NCBI GenBank assembly: GCA_963969495.1
Contig: OZ018321.1
Coordinates: 127,578,437 to 127,642,436, forward strand
DNA: 64,000 nucleotides
DNA from: Ceratothoa steindachneri
Lineage: Eukaryota > Arthropoda > Malacostraca > Isopoda > Cymothoidae
Direction: 5' to 3'
Below, piece after piece: positions 22,189 through 32,530 of this stretch (its first letter is position 1; each line of letters begins with the position of its first letter). Both the position numbers and the translations under genes were made by a program. Under the pieces are notes generated by a model that worked only from the letters and a program-made list of their open reading frames with translations, was not told the origin of the DNA and did no database searches.

Positions 22189-25100
22189 TTAAATAATAGG
22201 GAGAAGGCCGGCCTCCCCCAAGAAGTCAACAAGTCCACAAGTCAGTGTGCACGAATCTGTCCCAAGCACAAGGGACAGGCGGTAGCGACCCCACCCATAC
22301 CGGTACTGGGACAGGTATCGTGCGCGAAGATCACCCAGACTGGGACATTCGACAAGAATGTGCCGAACAGTCTGGGGGACGACGCAGTCGTTGCAATAGG
22401 GCGCAGGCGAGCGCTCCATCAGATAGCGATGCGTCACACGAGTGTGTCCGATTCGGAGACGACAGAAAGCAACCTGAAGCCGCCGCGGCATTGGGGGATA
22501 GGTCCATGGGAACAGTCGCGGCGCAATGGCACGCAACTTTAAGTTCCCTTCGACCGTCTCCCATCTTCTTTGCCAAGCAGTCCGAAGAGCTGCCCGTATT
22601 CCTGCCATGTAGTCGGTGTGAGGAAGAGCGAAACGCTGGTCCGGTCGCAGAGTCCTCGCGGACTCTTTGGCGCCCTCATCGGTGCGCTCATTCCCCGCAA
22701 TTCCTACATGTCCAGGAACCCAGCAGAAGATAATCTCGACATCTGCCCGGCTCGCCAAAACCGTGGCGTCACGGATATCGCGAACCAGGGGATGCGGAGA
22801 TTCCAATGCCCCGAGAGCACTCAGGGCGCTTTGTGAGTCGCTATAGATCACAATCCGGTTTCCGAACCGGGCACGTCGCGTAATCTCCCGTACCGAGTGG
22901 TGTATTGCCACCAGCTCGGCCGTGAAGACAGACGCAGCGCCTGGTAGAGCCCCGCTGACTTCAAACAGAGGGGATACGGCGTGGAAGCCGACCCCCTCTT
23001 GGGACTTGGAGCCATCCGTATACACTGACACGGTACCAGCGTGACACGATGTGTGCTCCAAAAAGGTCGAACGCAATACTCCCGGCGCAGTACAAGCTCT
23101 GGGAGCAGAGGCGTGGCGACAAATATCCAAATGTGGTACCCTCCAGGGTGGCGTCCTGGGCAGAACCAGGGGCACCACCGGCCCGAGAGCTATATCTAAC
23201 TCTCGAAGGAGTTTCCTGGCCCTAAACCCAAAGGGCTTAGGGTATGACTGGCGTCTCTCGGCGGCATAGGCACCATCGAGATCAGCTGCGGATGCAGTGA
23301 GAGCTGTTGGCGACTGAGGGAGGCGCCGGGCTCGCGCGTACAGGCGAGTGGCATCTCCCCAGCATCGACCAACAGGCTCTCAATGGGGGAAGTGCGGAAG
23401 GCACCGGTCGCAAGGCGAAGGCCGGTGTGGTGGATCGAATCCACCTTCCGCAATAAACGCTCGGCTGCGGATGCATAAAACTCGCATCCGTAGTCGAGCT
23501 TCGAGCGAACAAAGGATCGATAAAAAAGTAAGGCGGTAGCCCTATCAGCGCCCCAAGCGCTGAACGTCACGGAACGGAGAATGTCCATGGCGCGGGTACA
23601 AGAGACCCTAAGGCTGCGAATATGAGCCTCCCAGGTGAGGCGTCGGTCGAATACAAGACCAAGCAAACGGTGCGACTCAACCACATCCAGGCGCACCCCA
23701 TTAAGAAACAAATCTGGGTCGGGGTGAAGCCGTGGATGGCGGCAGAAGTGCACCACCTTAGTTTTGGCCAAAGAAAACCGAAACCTGTGCGCTTCGGCAT
23801 AGCGAGAGACGCGGTTCAATGCCTGTTGGAGTCGACGGTCCAGAGTTGGCATCTGGGCCGCGCCAAAAGAGATCGAAAGGTCGTCCACGTAGAGCGTAGC
23901 GAGAACATCTTCCGGCAGCACCGAGGTGATGCCGTTGATGCTCAGGGCAAAGAGTGTGACACTGAGGACACTTCCCTGCGGGACACCCTCTTCCTGCTCC
24001 TTTGGGCCGGAGAGGGCTCCCCCCACCCGTACGCGGAATCGACGATCTCGCAAAAATTCAGATATAAAAATTGGGAGGCGTCCCCTCGCCCCCATCGTGT
24101 GGAGAGTCTCCATGATACCGTATCGCCATGCGGTATCATAGGCCTTCTCCTGATCCAAAAACACCGTGGCGTAGGGCTGTCTACGAAGGAAAGCCTCGCA
24201 GACGGCACTTTCCAGTCGGAGCAGAGCATCCGACGTGGAGTGGAACTTACGGAAGCCACACTGTGCAGAAGACAGATGGCCTCCGCTGTCCAGGAAATAG
24301 GCTAATCTAACATTTACCAATTTCTCCATCAACTTGCACACGCAAGAGGTTAGAGAGATTGGGCGGAAACCGGTCGGAGTAGAGTGATCTCTCCCCGGCT
24401 TGCGAAAGGCGAGCACAGTAGCGATTCGCCAGGAGTCTGGGAAAAGACCTTCCACCCAGATCCTGTTGAACAAATCTAACAGAAAGGCCATGCCTCGCTC
24501 ACTCAGGTGTCGAAGCATGGCGTACGGGACATCGTCCGGACCATGGGCGGTGTCCGCGCACGAAGCGAGAGCGGAACGCAACTCACTCACAGTAAACTTG
24601 TCGTTGAATGGTTCTCCGCCTCTGGAGGTAAAGTCCAGCCGGCGGCCTTCCGCGACATCACGACGTGCATTGAATGCTGGCGGAGCAGCATCACGGCTAG
24701 AGAATGCGGAAAAAGCGGTCGCTAAGGATTCCGCCACGGACGCGGGGTCCGAGATTGCGGTCCCATTCTCCTGGAGAACGGGAGGGGGGTCCTGCGAGAA
24801 CTTGTCCCGAATCCTTTTGACTCGCTTCCACACCTCAGATAAAGGGGTCTTCCCGTTAAGTGAAGACACGTATGCCCGCCAAGAAGAGCGGCGGGCGTGC
24901 TTCGAAATATACCGGAACCTAGCCCTAGCCCGACGAAATTCAGCGACAGTGAAATCGTTCGGGCGGCGCTTATAGCGCATGTAGGCATAACGCTTCTGTT
25001 TGAGGGCCGTCTCACACTCCGCCGACCACCATGGGAGTGGTCGGCGTGCAAAACGGCCAGACGTCCTAGAAATATTAGTCAGGCCTACGGCGATGAGGTT

Positions 25101-25960
25101 GCCGGAAAAGAACTAAACGGCCTCATCTACCGACCTAAACTCCTTCACTGAGATAGAGAATTCAGTCATTTCCTGAAATGCAGGCCACCGCGCCCGCGCC
25201 AAGCACCACCGAGGTGGTCTCTCAGGCGGCAGTTGCCCTGAAAATGATATTTGAATGGGAAAGTGATCACTACTATGGAGGTCATCGACCACCCCCCAAT
25301 CAAAATCAGGCTGTGCATCCGAAGAGCACAAAGATAGGTCAAGGCAAGAAAATGAAGCGGTTCTCGGACAGTGATGCGTAAACTCATCCACGTTTAGGAC
25401 ACCCATCTCAAGCTCTTCGATCAGATCGGCAAGGACTTGTCCCCTTGGATTTATGCAGTAATCTTCCCAGAGAGGATGCCTGCCGTTCAGATCTCCATCA
25501 AGAGATAGGGCCTCGGCAACCGTGCCACGACGCGGCGGAAGTCCCCCGCGTCGAAGTCAGCTGACGGTGGAATGTACGCAGAAATGATAGTATACCTCCT
25601 ATCCAGGTGCAGCTGCACAGCCACTGCCTGAAAGGAGGTATCTAAAGAGAAAGGAAGAACGGAGACATCATGCCGGGTGTAAACCGCGCATCCCCCAGCC
25701 CGGCCATCCCGCGGTGGTGGGGTCGCAAGACCCTTATACCCCGGGAGGGCAGGCAGCGGGCACGCGCCTAGCATGGTCTCCTGCAAAAAAATAGCTAACG
25801 GGAAACGGGACGAGACGAGCCTCCGCAGCTCCTCCCAGTTGGCCCGGAGTCCACGGCAATTCCATTGAAGGAATATGCCCTCCAGGCCTAGCTCGGAGGA
25901 GACGCGGGGGCCCTCCTCGAATTGAAGACCCTCACGGGAATGGCCGTACGCTTCCCCCAA
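22189..25960 (-). pseudogene. ORF2 of copy B (endonuclease, RT, RNase H), three lesions
   Basis: Endonuclease from about 25900: GIFLQWNCRGLRANWEELRR, FLQETMLGACPLP (catalytic Glu), then a 1-bp deletion near 25494 just before the GDLNGRH block. The next frame (25406-25113) carries SDHFPIQISF and ends at TAG (25113-25115). RT follows (24980-23196): LTSCVCKLMEKLVNVRLAYF, FLDQEKAYDTAWR, EEGVPQGSVLSVTLFA, TLYVDDLSISFG. A 28-bp deletion relative to A at 23346/23347 shifts the frame. RNase H and tail (23178-22189) include VYTDGSKSQEG, IYSDSQSALSALGALE and the CNDC..H..C block, ending at TAA. No ATG precedes the endonuclease in this frame. The length and domain order are normal for the family. Confidence 0.92.
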
Positions 25961-28476
25961 TAAGTCCTCGAAGGCGACAGCGCTGAAGGCGCTGTCGCCT
26001 TCGAGGACTTATTGGGGGAGGTTCGGCTCGCCATGCGAGTCTTTTCCTCCCTCCGCCTCGAAACCTTAGGCGGGCGTTGCGGCTTGGGAGGCGGGGGGCC
26101 CTCTTTTCGAGGAACCACCGTCTCCGAGCCACTCGCTCCACCTCGGGGCGTGGGCGAAGTGGCCGAAGCTCCTTTGTTGCTGTCCTCCTTTCGGGGAACA
26201 GCTTTAGGAACCCCGGAAGATTGTCTAGCGACCATCTTCAGGGGTGTTGCCTCCTGTGAGTCTAACGACTCTGTGGAGGCGCGTGGCCGTTTCGCCTTAC
26301 GGGAAACGGTCACGCTGGGGGAAGAGGGGGGAGCCCTGGTATTAGCCGGGGCTGGGTGTGAACCCTTTTTGCCGCCAGCTCTACCAGGGGAGCGCCCGGG
26401 TGTAGTAGAGCCCGCAGAAGGGCTCCGAATGGGCGCGGAAACAACCGTGCTCGTTGGCCTGGATGGGCCAGGAGCAGAGGGTGCTTTTCTAACTATTGAG
26501 GCATATGACGTCCCAGGCAGAGCCGGGCGCGCCAGGACCAAGTCCTTAGCCTCGCGGAATGAGAGTCGATCCTGGGCCTGAACGGCCAGGATTTCTTTCT
26601 CAAGGAGATATGCACCACATTGCTTCGAAGAAGCTGGGTGCGGCTCTCCGCAATAGACACACTTGGCCACACACGATTTGGACTTATCGTGTGCGACCTT
26701 GGAGCAATTTACACAGACTTCGGGTGACCCCCATTTTGCACGTCTACATGATCGATTCGTGTGGCCGAAGCGGTGACAGTAATAGCACCGCCGCGGCAGT
26801 GGCACGAATGCCTTCACGCGGTAGCGGTACCAACCGGCACGCACCGACTCAGGGAGCTTGTCACAGTCGAACGTGACGAAGAGTGTAGGGGTGGGTCTCG
26901 AGGCCCCTCCCTGTTTTCTCATCACACGTTCGACCTTGACCGCCCCATGGTCGGCCAGCTCTAGGGTGATGTCTTCTATGGAGTAGTCAACGAGTTCCCT
27001 CGCATAAACTACTCCTTTCACAAAGTTCATGGTAGAGTGCGGCGTCACACTCACCGGGGTGCCATGAAGTGTCCGAAGAGCACTTATCTTGGCCGCCTCG
27101 GCGGGATTCGCCGCATTCGCCAGAAGGCTCCCGTCCGAGAAACGGGTTACCTTCGGCTCTCTACAAATTTCACTAGCTAATCCTCTCCTCTGATGGATCA
27201 TGTTGCCCTTGGACAACATGGTGCCATCAGTGGAGCGAATAACGAGGAAGCGTTTGAAGCCAGCGGGCTCGAAAACGCCAGGTAACCTCTGAATCAGGGG
27301 CCCCGATGTCATCGAGGCTCCGCCCTTTGCATTCTTGGTGTTAGTCTTAGTCAGGGGCTCCGCACACGAGGGGGTAGAGGGGCCGGATGTGCCGATCTTG
27401 GCTTGGTCGCCTACCAAAGTGGCAGCAGACCCATCCGTCCCCGCAGCCCCCGCGGATGGAGAGGAGCCCCGATTCTTTTTCGTCCTTTTAGTCTTTTTAG
27501 TCTTTTTCTTTTTTGGAGAGGAGGGCGGGGAATGAATCCGCTTTTCACCTCCGCCGGCAGAAGCCCCTAGGCCAGATGGACCGGCCTCAGCCAGGTCCCT
27601 CTCCGAAATGGAGAAGGTCCTGGTTGTCGTAGGGGCACCTGTCGGAGGAGATCCCTCCCCTCCTTCTACTGCCTCGGAGCCCTCAGCCATTTGAGGAGGA
27701 CCTTGCATAGGGGCGGACTCGGGTTCGGTGCTTGGCGCCGAGCCCGAATTCCCCCCCATGGAAGGCCCTACCGTCTGAGGCTGGGTCTCCTCAAGGACCA
27801 TGTCTATCACGGGAGGGGCCTCCAGTTGGCCATCCCCTCCCAGGACATTGCAGGTCCCCTTGGCAGTGTCGCCAGTCTTGTTTGGGGAGGCACAGGCCTT
27901 GACCCCGGCAAGGTTTAATATTTTTGCCAGCAGGAGGTCTTTTGAGGGAAGCGACCGAAGGGGCCTGGCTTGCCTCTCCCCCCTAAGGGGGTTTTCCCTA
28001 CCGAGCCGCTTTGATGGGGAGCGGCTGGCTAAGGGCTGCCTGCTGGCTTTCTTGGCAGTCTCCTTGGAAAGAAAAGAGGGGACTGCCGCTGGGAAAAGGG
28101 AGGTGCCCGAAAGCACCTCCAGAGAAGGGGGTGAGGGGGAGTCCCCTGCACCCGTAGGCGAAGGAGAGGGGTAAGCCTCCTCTCCGGTTAGAGAAATATG
28201 GAGGGTCCCCTGTGCAAGCACAGGGGGGGGGGACCTCCATTTTTTTGCTGGAGCTGCCCGAGGGCGGCTCCGTTGTTCTTGGGGAAGTTGGGGGTTGGGT
28301 TTTTTTGGTGTGATTTTCATCATTGGGCATGGTGACCCTTCTTTTAATACGGGATGCAATAGCGCACACCTCTCGTAGTAGCCCGCACTGCGAGAGGTGC
28401 TTACAGGCCCAGCAGAGCCAGGCGCCGCCATTTGGGACCACCCCTCCCGCCTGGTGGCCTGGCAGTCCATCGGCAT
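25888..28476 (-). CDS. ORF1 (gag-like, three zinc knuckles) of copy B
   Basis: An 862-codon open frame, the only long intact one in the window. The first third is low-complexity (Pro/Ser/Lys), with a Lys-rich run near residues 318-330. The conserved core RLPGVFEPAGFKRFLVIRS is near residue 395. Three knuckles lie near residues 565-620: CYYCHRFGHTNRSC, CVNCSKVAHDKSKSC and CVYCGEPHPASSKQC. It is followed by a second Pro/Ser/Lys tail. The likely role is an RNA-binding partner of ORF2 in the retrotransposon RNP. The start is uncertain: the ATG at 28476 is the longest choice, but an internal Met (about 28320) is also possible. The last ~125 nt overlap ORF2 in the -1 frame. Near the end a 31-bp inverted repeat replaces family sequence without breaking the frame. 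Confidence 0.85.
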   Translation of the reverse strand: MPMDCQATRREGWSQMAAPGSAGPVSTSRSAGYYERCALLHPVLKEGSPCPMMKITPKKPNPQLPQEQRSRPRAAPAKKWRSPPPVLAQGTLHISLTGEEAYPSPSPTGAGDSPSPPSLEVLSGTSLFPAAVPSFLSKETAKKASRQPLASRSPSKRLGRENPLRGERQARPLRSLPSKDLLLAKILNLAGVKACASPNKTGDTAKGTCNVLGGDGQLEAPPVIDMVLEETQPQTVGPSMGGNSGSAPSTEPESAPMQGPPQMAEGSEAVEGGEGSPPTGAPTTTRTFSISERDLAEAGPSGLGASAGGGEKRIHSPPSSPKKKKTKKTKRTKKNRGSSPSAGAAGTDGSAATLVGDQAKIGTSGPSTPSCAEPLTKTNTKNAKGGASMTSGPLIQRLPGVFEPAGFKRFLVIRSTDGTMLSKGNMIHQRRGLASEICREPKVTRFSDGSLLANAANPAEAAKISALRTLHGTPVSVTPHSTMNFVKGVVYARELVDYSIEDITLELADHGAVKVERVMRKQGGASRPTPTLFVTFDCDKLPESVRAGWYRYRVKAFVPLPRRCYYCHRFGHTNRSCRRAKWGSPEVCVNCSKVAHDKSKSCVAKCVYCGEPHPASSKQCGAYLLEKEILAVQAQDRLSFREAKDLVLARPALPGTSYASIVRKAPSAPGPSRPTSTVVSAPIRSPSAGSTTPGRSPGRAGGKKGSHPAPANTRAPPSSPSVTVSRKAKRPRASTESLDSQEATPLKMVARQSSGVPKAVPRKEDSNKGASATSPTPRGGASGSETVVPRKEGPPPPKPQRPPKVSRRREEKTRMASRTSPNKSSKATAPSALSPSRTYWGKRTAIPVRVFNSRRAPASPPS
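25953..26019. repeat. Perfect 31-bp inverted repeat with 5-base loop in copy B
   Basis: Arms at 25953-25983 and 25989-26019 around TGAAG. The left arm begins TCCCCCAATAAGTCCTCG. At the matching position A and C have a different, non-palindromic segment, so the structure is private to B and arose by copying one arm in reverse. Confidence 0.93.
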
Positions 28477-28846
28477 GGCGGCTCCACCTTGGACACGGCG
28501 TATAAATGATAGATTTTGAAGACGAGAGGAAAAGGGATGTGAGGAAGGTATGGGTGGGGATGAAGCAGGTAGTTAAAAACCAGCCACCCCAGACCGGAGC
28601 TCAGGGGTTAGGGGACATTGTCCCCCACCCCCTCAGCCCCGATGCGGGACGGTTGGCTGAAAGGAAGGTCAGCATCTACCCTGTGAAATTAGAGGCTGAC
28701 CAGAGAAAGTTGTGGGAGAGGTTCTGTGAAAAGAGAGGAAACAAGTGTTTTGAAGGAAGGAAGAGAGGCTAGGCTGGGGCCGGACGGGGTGCTGAGTCCC
28801 GTCAGCACGGCGGCCAGAATGGCAAATCGTCGCGCCCCTTACGGGG
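28477..28846 (-). promoter_or_regulatory. 5' UTR of copy B
   Basis: From the 5' terminus CCCCGTAAGGGG (28846) to the ORF1 ATG (28476). Copies A and B match well here, so it should hold the internal promoter a LINE needs; I see no TATA box and cannot point to a defined site. An antisense open frame of 88 codons crosses it (28506-28772, plus strand) and has a counterpart in copy A. Confidence 0.55.
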
Positions 28847-28861
28847 TAAACTTGTCGTTAA

Positions 28862-30140
28862 AGGGTTCTCCGCCCTCTGGAGGTAAAGTCCAGCCAGCGG
28901 CCTTCCGCGACATGACGACGTGCATTGAATGCTGGCGGAGCAGCATCCCGGATAGAGAATGCGGAAAAAGCGGTCGCTAAGGATTTCGCCACGGACGTGG
29001 GGTCCGAGATTGTGGTCCCATTCTCCTGGAGAACGGGAGGGGGGTCCTGCAAGAACTTGCCCCGAATCCTTTTGACTCGCTTCCACCCCTGCTAAAGGGG
29101 TCTTCCCGTTAAGTCAAGACACGTTTGCCCGCCAAGAAGAGCGGCGGGCGTGCTTCGAAATATACCGGAACCTAGCCCTAGCCCGACGAAATTCAGCGAC
29201 AGTGAAATCGTTCGGGCGGCGCTTATAGCGCATGTAGGCATAACGCTTCTGTTTGAGGGCCGTCTTACACTCGGCCGACCACCATTGGAGTGGTCGGCGT
29301 GCAAAACGACCAGACGTCCTAGGAATAGTAGTCAGGCCCACGGCGATGAGGTTGCCGGAAAAGAACTAAACGGCCTCATCTACCGACCTAAACTCCTTCA
29401 CTGAGATAGAGAATTCAGTCATTTCCTGAAATGCAGGCCACCGCGCCCGCGCCAAGCACCACCGAGGTGGTCTCTCAGGCGGCAGTTGCCCTGAAAATGA
29501 TATTTGAATGGGAAAGTGATCACTACCATGGAGGTCATCGACCACCCCTCAATCAAATTCAGGCTGTGCATCCGAGGAGCACAAAGATAGGTCAAGGCAA
29601 GAAAATGAAGCGGTTCTCGGACAGTGATGCGTAAACTCATCCACGTTTAGGACACCCATCTCAAGCTCTTCGATCAGATCAGCAAGGACTTGTCCCCTGG
29701 GATTTATGGAGTAATCTCCCCAGTGAGGATGCCTGCTGCTAAGATCTCCAAGCAAGAGATAGGGCCTCGGCAACCGTGCCACGACACGGCGGAAGTCCCC
29801 CTCATCGAAGTCAGCTGACGGTGGAATGTACGCAGAAATGATAGTATACCTCCTATCCAGGTGCAGCTGCACAGCCACTGCCTGAAAGAAGGTATCTAAA
29901 GAGAAAGGAAGAACGGAGACATCATGCCGGGTGTAAACCGCGCATCCCCCAGCTCGGCCATCCCGCGGTGGTGGGGTCGCAAGACCGTTATACCCTGGGA
30001 GGGCGGGCAGGGGGCACGCGCCTAGCATGGTCTTCTGCAAAAAGATAGCTAACGGGAAACGGGACGAGACGAGCCTCCGCAGCTCCACCCAGTTGGCCAG
30101 GAGTCCACGGCAATTCCATTGAAGGAATATGCCCTCTAGG
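28862..30140 (-). pseudogene. ORF2 of copy A, endonuclease to linker
   Basis: Endonuclease 30110-29549: ELRRLVSSRFPLAIFLQKTM (Lys where B has the catalytic Glu of LQETM), GGCAVYTRHDVSV, ISAYIPPSADFDEGDF and LLLGDLSSRHPHWGDYS (Ser where C has Asn in GDLN). The frame ends at TGA (29549-29551), which replaces the Trp codon of copy B. SDHFPIQISF follows, then TAG at 29366-29368 (also in B). RFARRPLQWWSAECKTAL and the linker continue to about 29100, where another indel breaks it. Even with the frame repaired, two endonuclease residues usually conserved are changed, so this copy is old enough to have decayed. Confidence 0.88.
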
Positions 30141-30141
30141 C

Positions 30142-32530
30142 CTAGCTCGGAGGAGACGCGGGGGCTCTCCTCGAACTGAAGACCCTCACGGGAATGGCCG
30201 TACGCTTCCTGGGGGCAGAACCCCGTGCGCTGTTGGCCGGAAAAAGCGCTGAAGGCGGTGTCGCCTTCGAGGACTTATTAGGGGAGGTTGGGCTCGCCAT
30301 GCGAGTCTTTTCCTCCCTCCGCCTCGAAACCTTAGGCGGGCGTTGTGGCTTCGGAGGCGAGGGGCCCTCTTTTCGAGGAACCACCGTCTCCGAGCCACTC
30401 GCTCCACCTCGGGGCGTGGGCGAAGGAGCCGAAGCTCCTTTGTTGCTGTCCTCCTTTCGGGGGACAGCTTTAGGAACCCCGGAAGATGGCCTAGCGACCA
30501 TCTTCAGGGGTGTTGCCTCCTGTGAGTCTAACGACTCGGTGAAGGGGGAGGGTTCTGGTTTTAGCCTGGGCTGGGTATGAACCCTTTTTTCTTCCAGCTT
30601 TACCAGGGAAGCACCTGGGTTGGGTAGAGCCCGCAAAAGGGCTTCAAATGGGCACGGAAACAACCGTGCTCTTTGGCCTGGATGGGCCAGGAGCACAGGG
30701 TGTGTTTATAACCATTGAGGCGTTAGACCTCCCAGGCAGAGCCGGGCGCGCCAGGACCAAGTCCTTAGCCTCGCGGAATGAGAGTCGATCCTCGGCCTGA
30801 ACGGCCAGGATTTCTTTCTCAAGGAGATAAGCACCACATTGATTCGAAGAAGCTGGGTGCGGCTCTCCGCAATTGACACACTTGGCAACACACGATTTGG
30901 ACTTATCGTGTGCGACCTTGGAGCAATTTACACAGACTTCGGGTGACCCCGACTTTGCACGTCTACATGAGAGATTCGTATGGCCGATCGGTGACAGTAA
31001 TAGCACTACCGCGAAAGTGGCACGAATGCCTTCACGCGGTAGCGGTACCAACCGGCACGCACCGACTCAGGGAGCTTGTCACAGTCGAACGTGACGAAGA
31101 GTGTAGGGGTGGGTCTCGAGGCCCTCCCTGTTTTCTCATCACACGTTCGAACTTGACCGCCCCATGGTCGGCCAGCCCTAGGGTGATGTCCTCAATGGAG
31201 GAGTCAACGAGTTTCCTCGCATAAACTACTCCTTTCACAAAGTTCATGGTAGAGTGCGGCGTCACACTCACCGGGGTGCCATGAAGTGTTCGAAGAGCAC
31301 TTATCTTTGCCGCCTCGGCGGGGTTCGTCGCATTTAACAGAAGGCTCCCGTCCGAGAAACAGGTCACCTTTGGCTCTCTACCAATTGCACTAGCTAATCC
31401 TCTCTTCTGATGGATCATGTTGCCCTTGGACAACATGGTGCCATCAGTGGAGCGAATAACGAGGAAGTGTTTGAAGCCAGCGGGCTCGAAAACGCCAGGT
31501 AACCTCTGAATCAGGGGCCCCGATGTCATCAAGGCTCCGCCCTGTGCATTCTTGGTGTTAGTCTTAGTCAGGGGCTCCGCACACGAGGGGGTAGAGGGGC
31601 CGGATTTGCCGATCTTGGCTTGGTCGCCTACCAAAGTGGTAGCAGACCCATCCGTCCCCGCAGCCCCCGCGGATGGAGAGGAGCCCCGAGTCTTCTTCGT
31701 CTTTTTCGTCTTTTTTTTTTAGGAGAGGAGGGCGGGGAATGAACCCGCTTCTCACCTCCGCCGGCAGAAGCCCCCATGCCAGATGGGCCGGCCTCAGCCA
31801 GGTCCCTCTCCGAAATGGAGAAGGTCCTGGTAGTCGTAGGGGCACCTTTCGGAGGAGATCCCTCCCCTCCTTTTACTGCCTCGGAGCCCTCGGCCGTTTG
31901 AGGGGGACCTTGCATAGGGGTGAATTCGGGTTTGGTGCTTGGCGCCGAGCCCGGATTCCTCCCCATGGAAGGCCCTACCGTCTGAGGCTGGGTCTCCTCA
32001 AGGACCCTGTCTATCACAGGAGGGGCCTCCAGTTGGCCATCCCCTCCCAGGACATCGAAGGTCCCCTTGGCAGTGTCGCCAGTCTTGTGTGGGGAGGCAC
32101 AGGCCTTGACCCCAGCAAGGTTTAAAATTCTTGCCAGCAGGTCTTTTGAGGGAAGCGACCGAAGGGGCCTGGCTTCCCTCTCCCCCTTAAGGGGGTTTGC
32201 CCTACCGAGCCGCTCCGTTGGGGAGCGGCTGGCTAAGAGCTGTCTGCTGGCTTTCTTGGCAGTTCCCTTGGAAAGAAAAGAGGGGACTGCGGCTGGAAAA
32301 TGGAGGTGCCCGAAAGCCTCTTCAGAGGAGGGAGTGGGGGAGATTCCCCTGCACCCGTAGGTGAAGGAGAGGAGTGAGCCTCCTCTCCGGTTAGAGAAAT
32401 ATGGAGGGTCCCCTGCGCAAGCACAGGGGGGGAAGGACCTCCATTTTTTTGCTGGAGCTGCCCGAGGGCGGTTCCGTCGCTGTTTCAGGGAAAGTTGGGG
32501 GTTGTTTTTTTTTTATCTTCGTCATTGGGC
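30142..32530 (-). pseudogene. ORF1 of copy A, broken in several frames
   Basis: Homologous to the 862-codon ORF1 of B. Parts are readable at 32017-31628 (N-terminal low-complexity part), 31634-31032 (core, RLPGVFEPAGFKHFLVIRS), 31051-30644 (knuckles; the first CYYC is damaged, CVNCSKVAHDKSKSC and CVNCGEPHPASSNQC are present) and 30696-30142 (tail). The shifts between them are small indels. The last ~125 nt overlap the ORF2 frame as in B and C. A decayed RNA-binding protein gene. Confidence 0.87.

Larger units (their letters stand above)
21920..28846 (-). mobile_element. Copy B: complete non-LTR retrotransposon inserted in copy A
   Basis: The most complete element of the window, about 6.93 kb, minus strand. 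The 3' end is poly(T) from 21920; the 5' end is the palindrome CCCCGTAAGGGG at 28835-28846, the same terminus as copy A (33038-33049). Flanking duplications are 21904-21919 and 28846-28861 (15 or 16 bp, one G being ambiguous). Sharing an identical 5' terminus at an independent insertion site argues that both A and B are full-length. It contains a 5' UTR, ORF1 open for 862 codons, ORF2 with three lesions, and the 3' hairpins (21951-21979 and 21992-22005). Confidence 0.94.

Noticed and set aside
26012..28174. Several long plus-strand frames opposite ORF1 of copy B
   Set aside because: They are shadows of the GC-rich minus-strand ORF1, with no motif and no conserved counterpart that goes beyond the sense homology.
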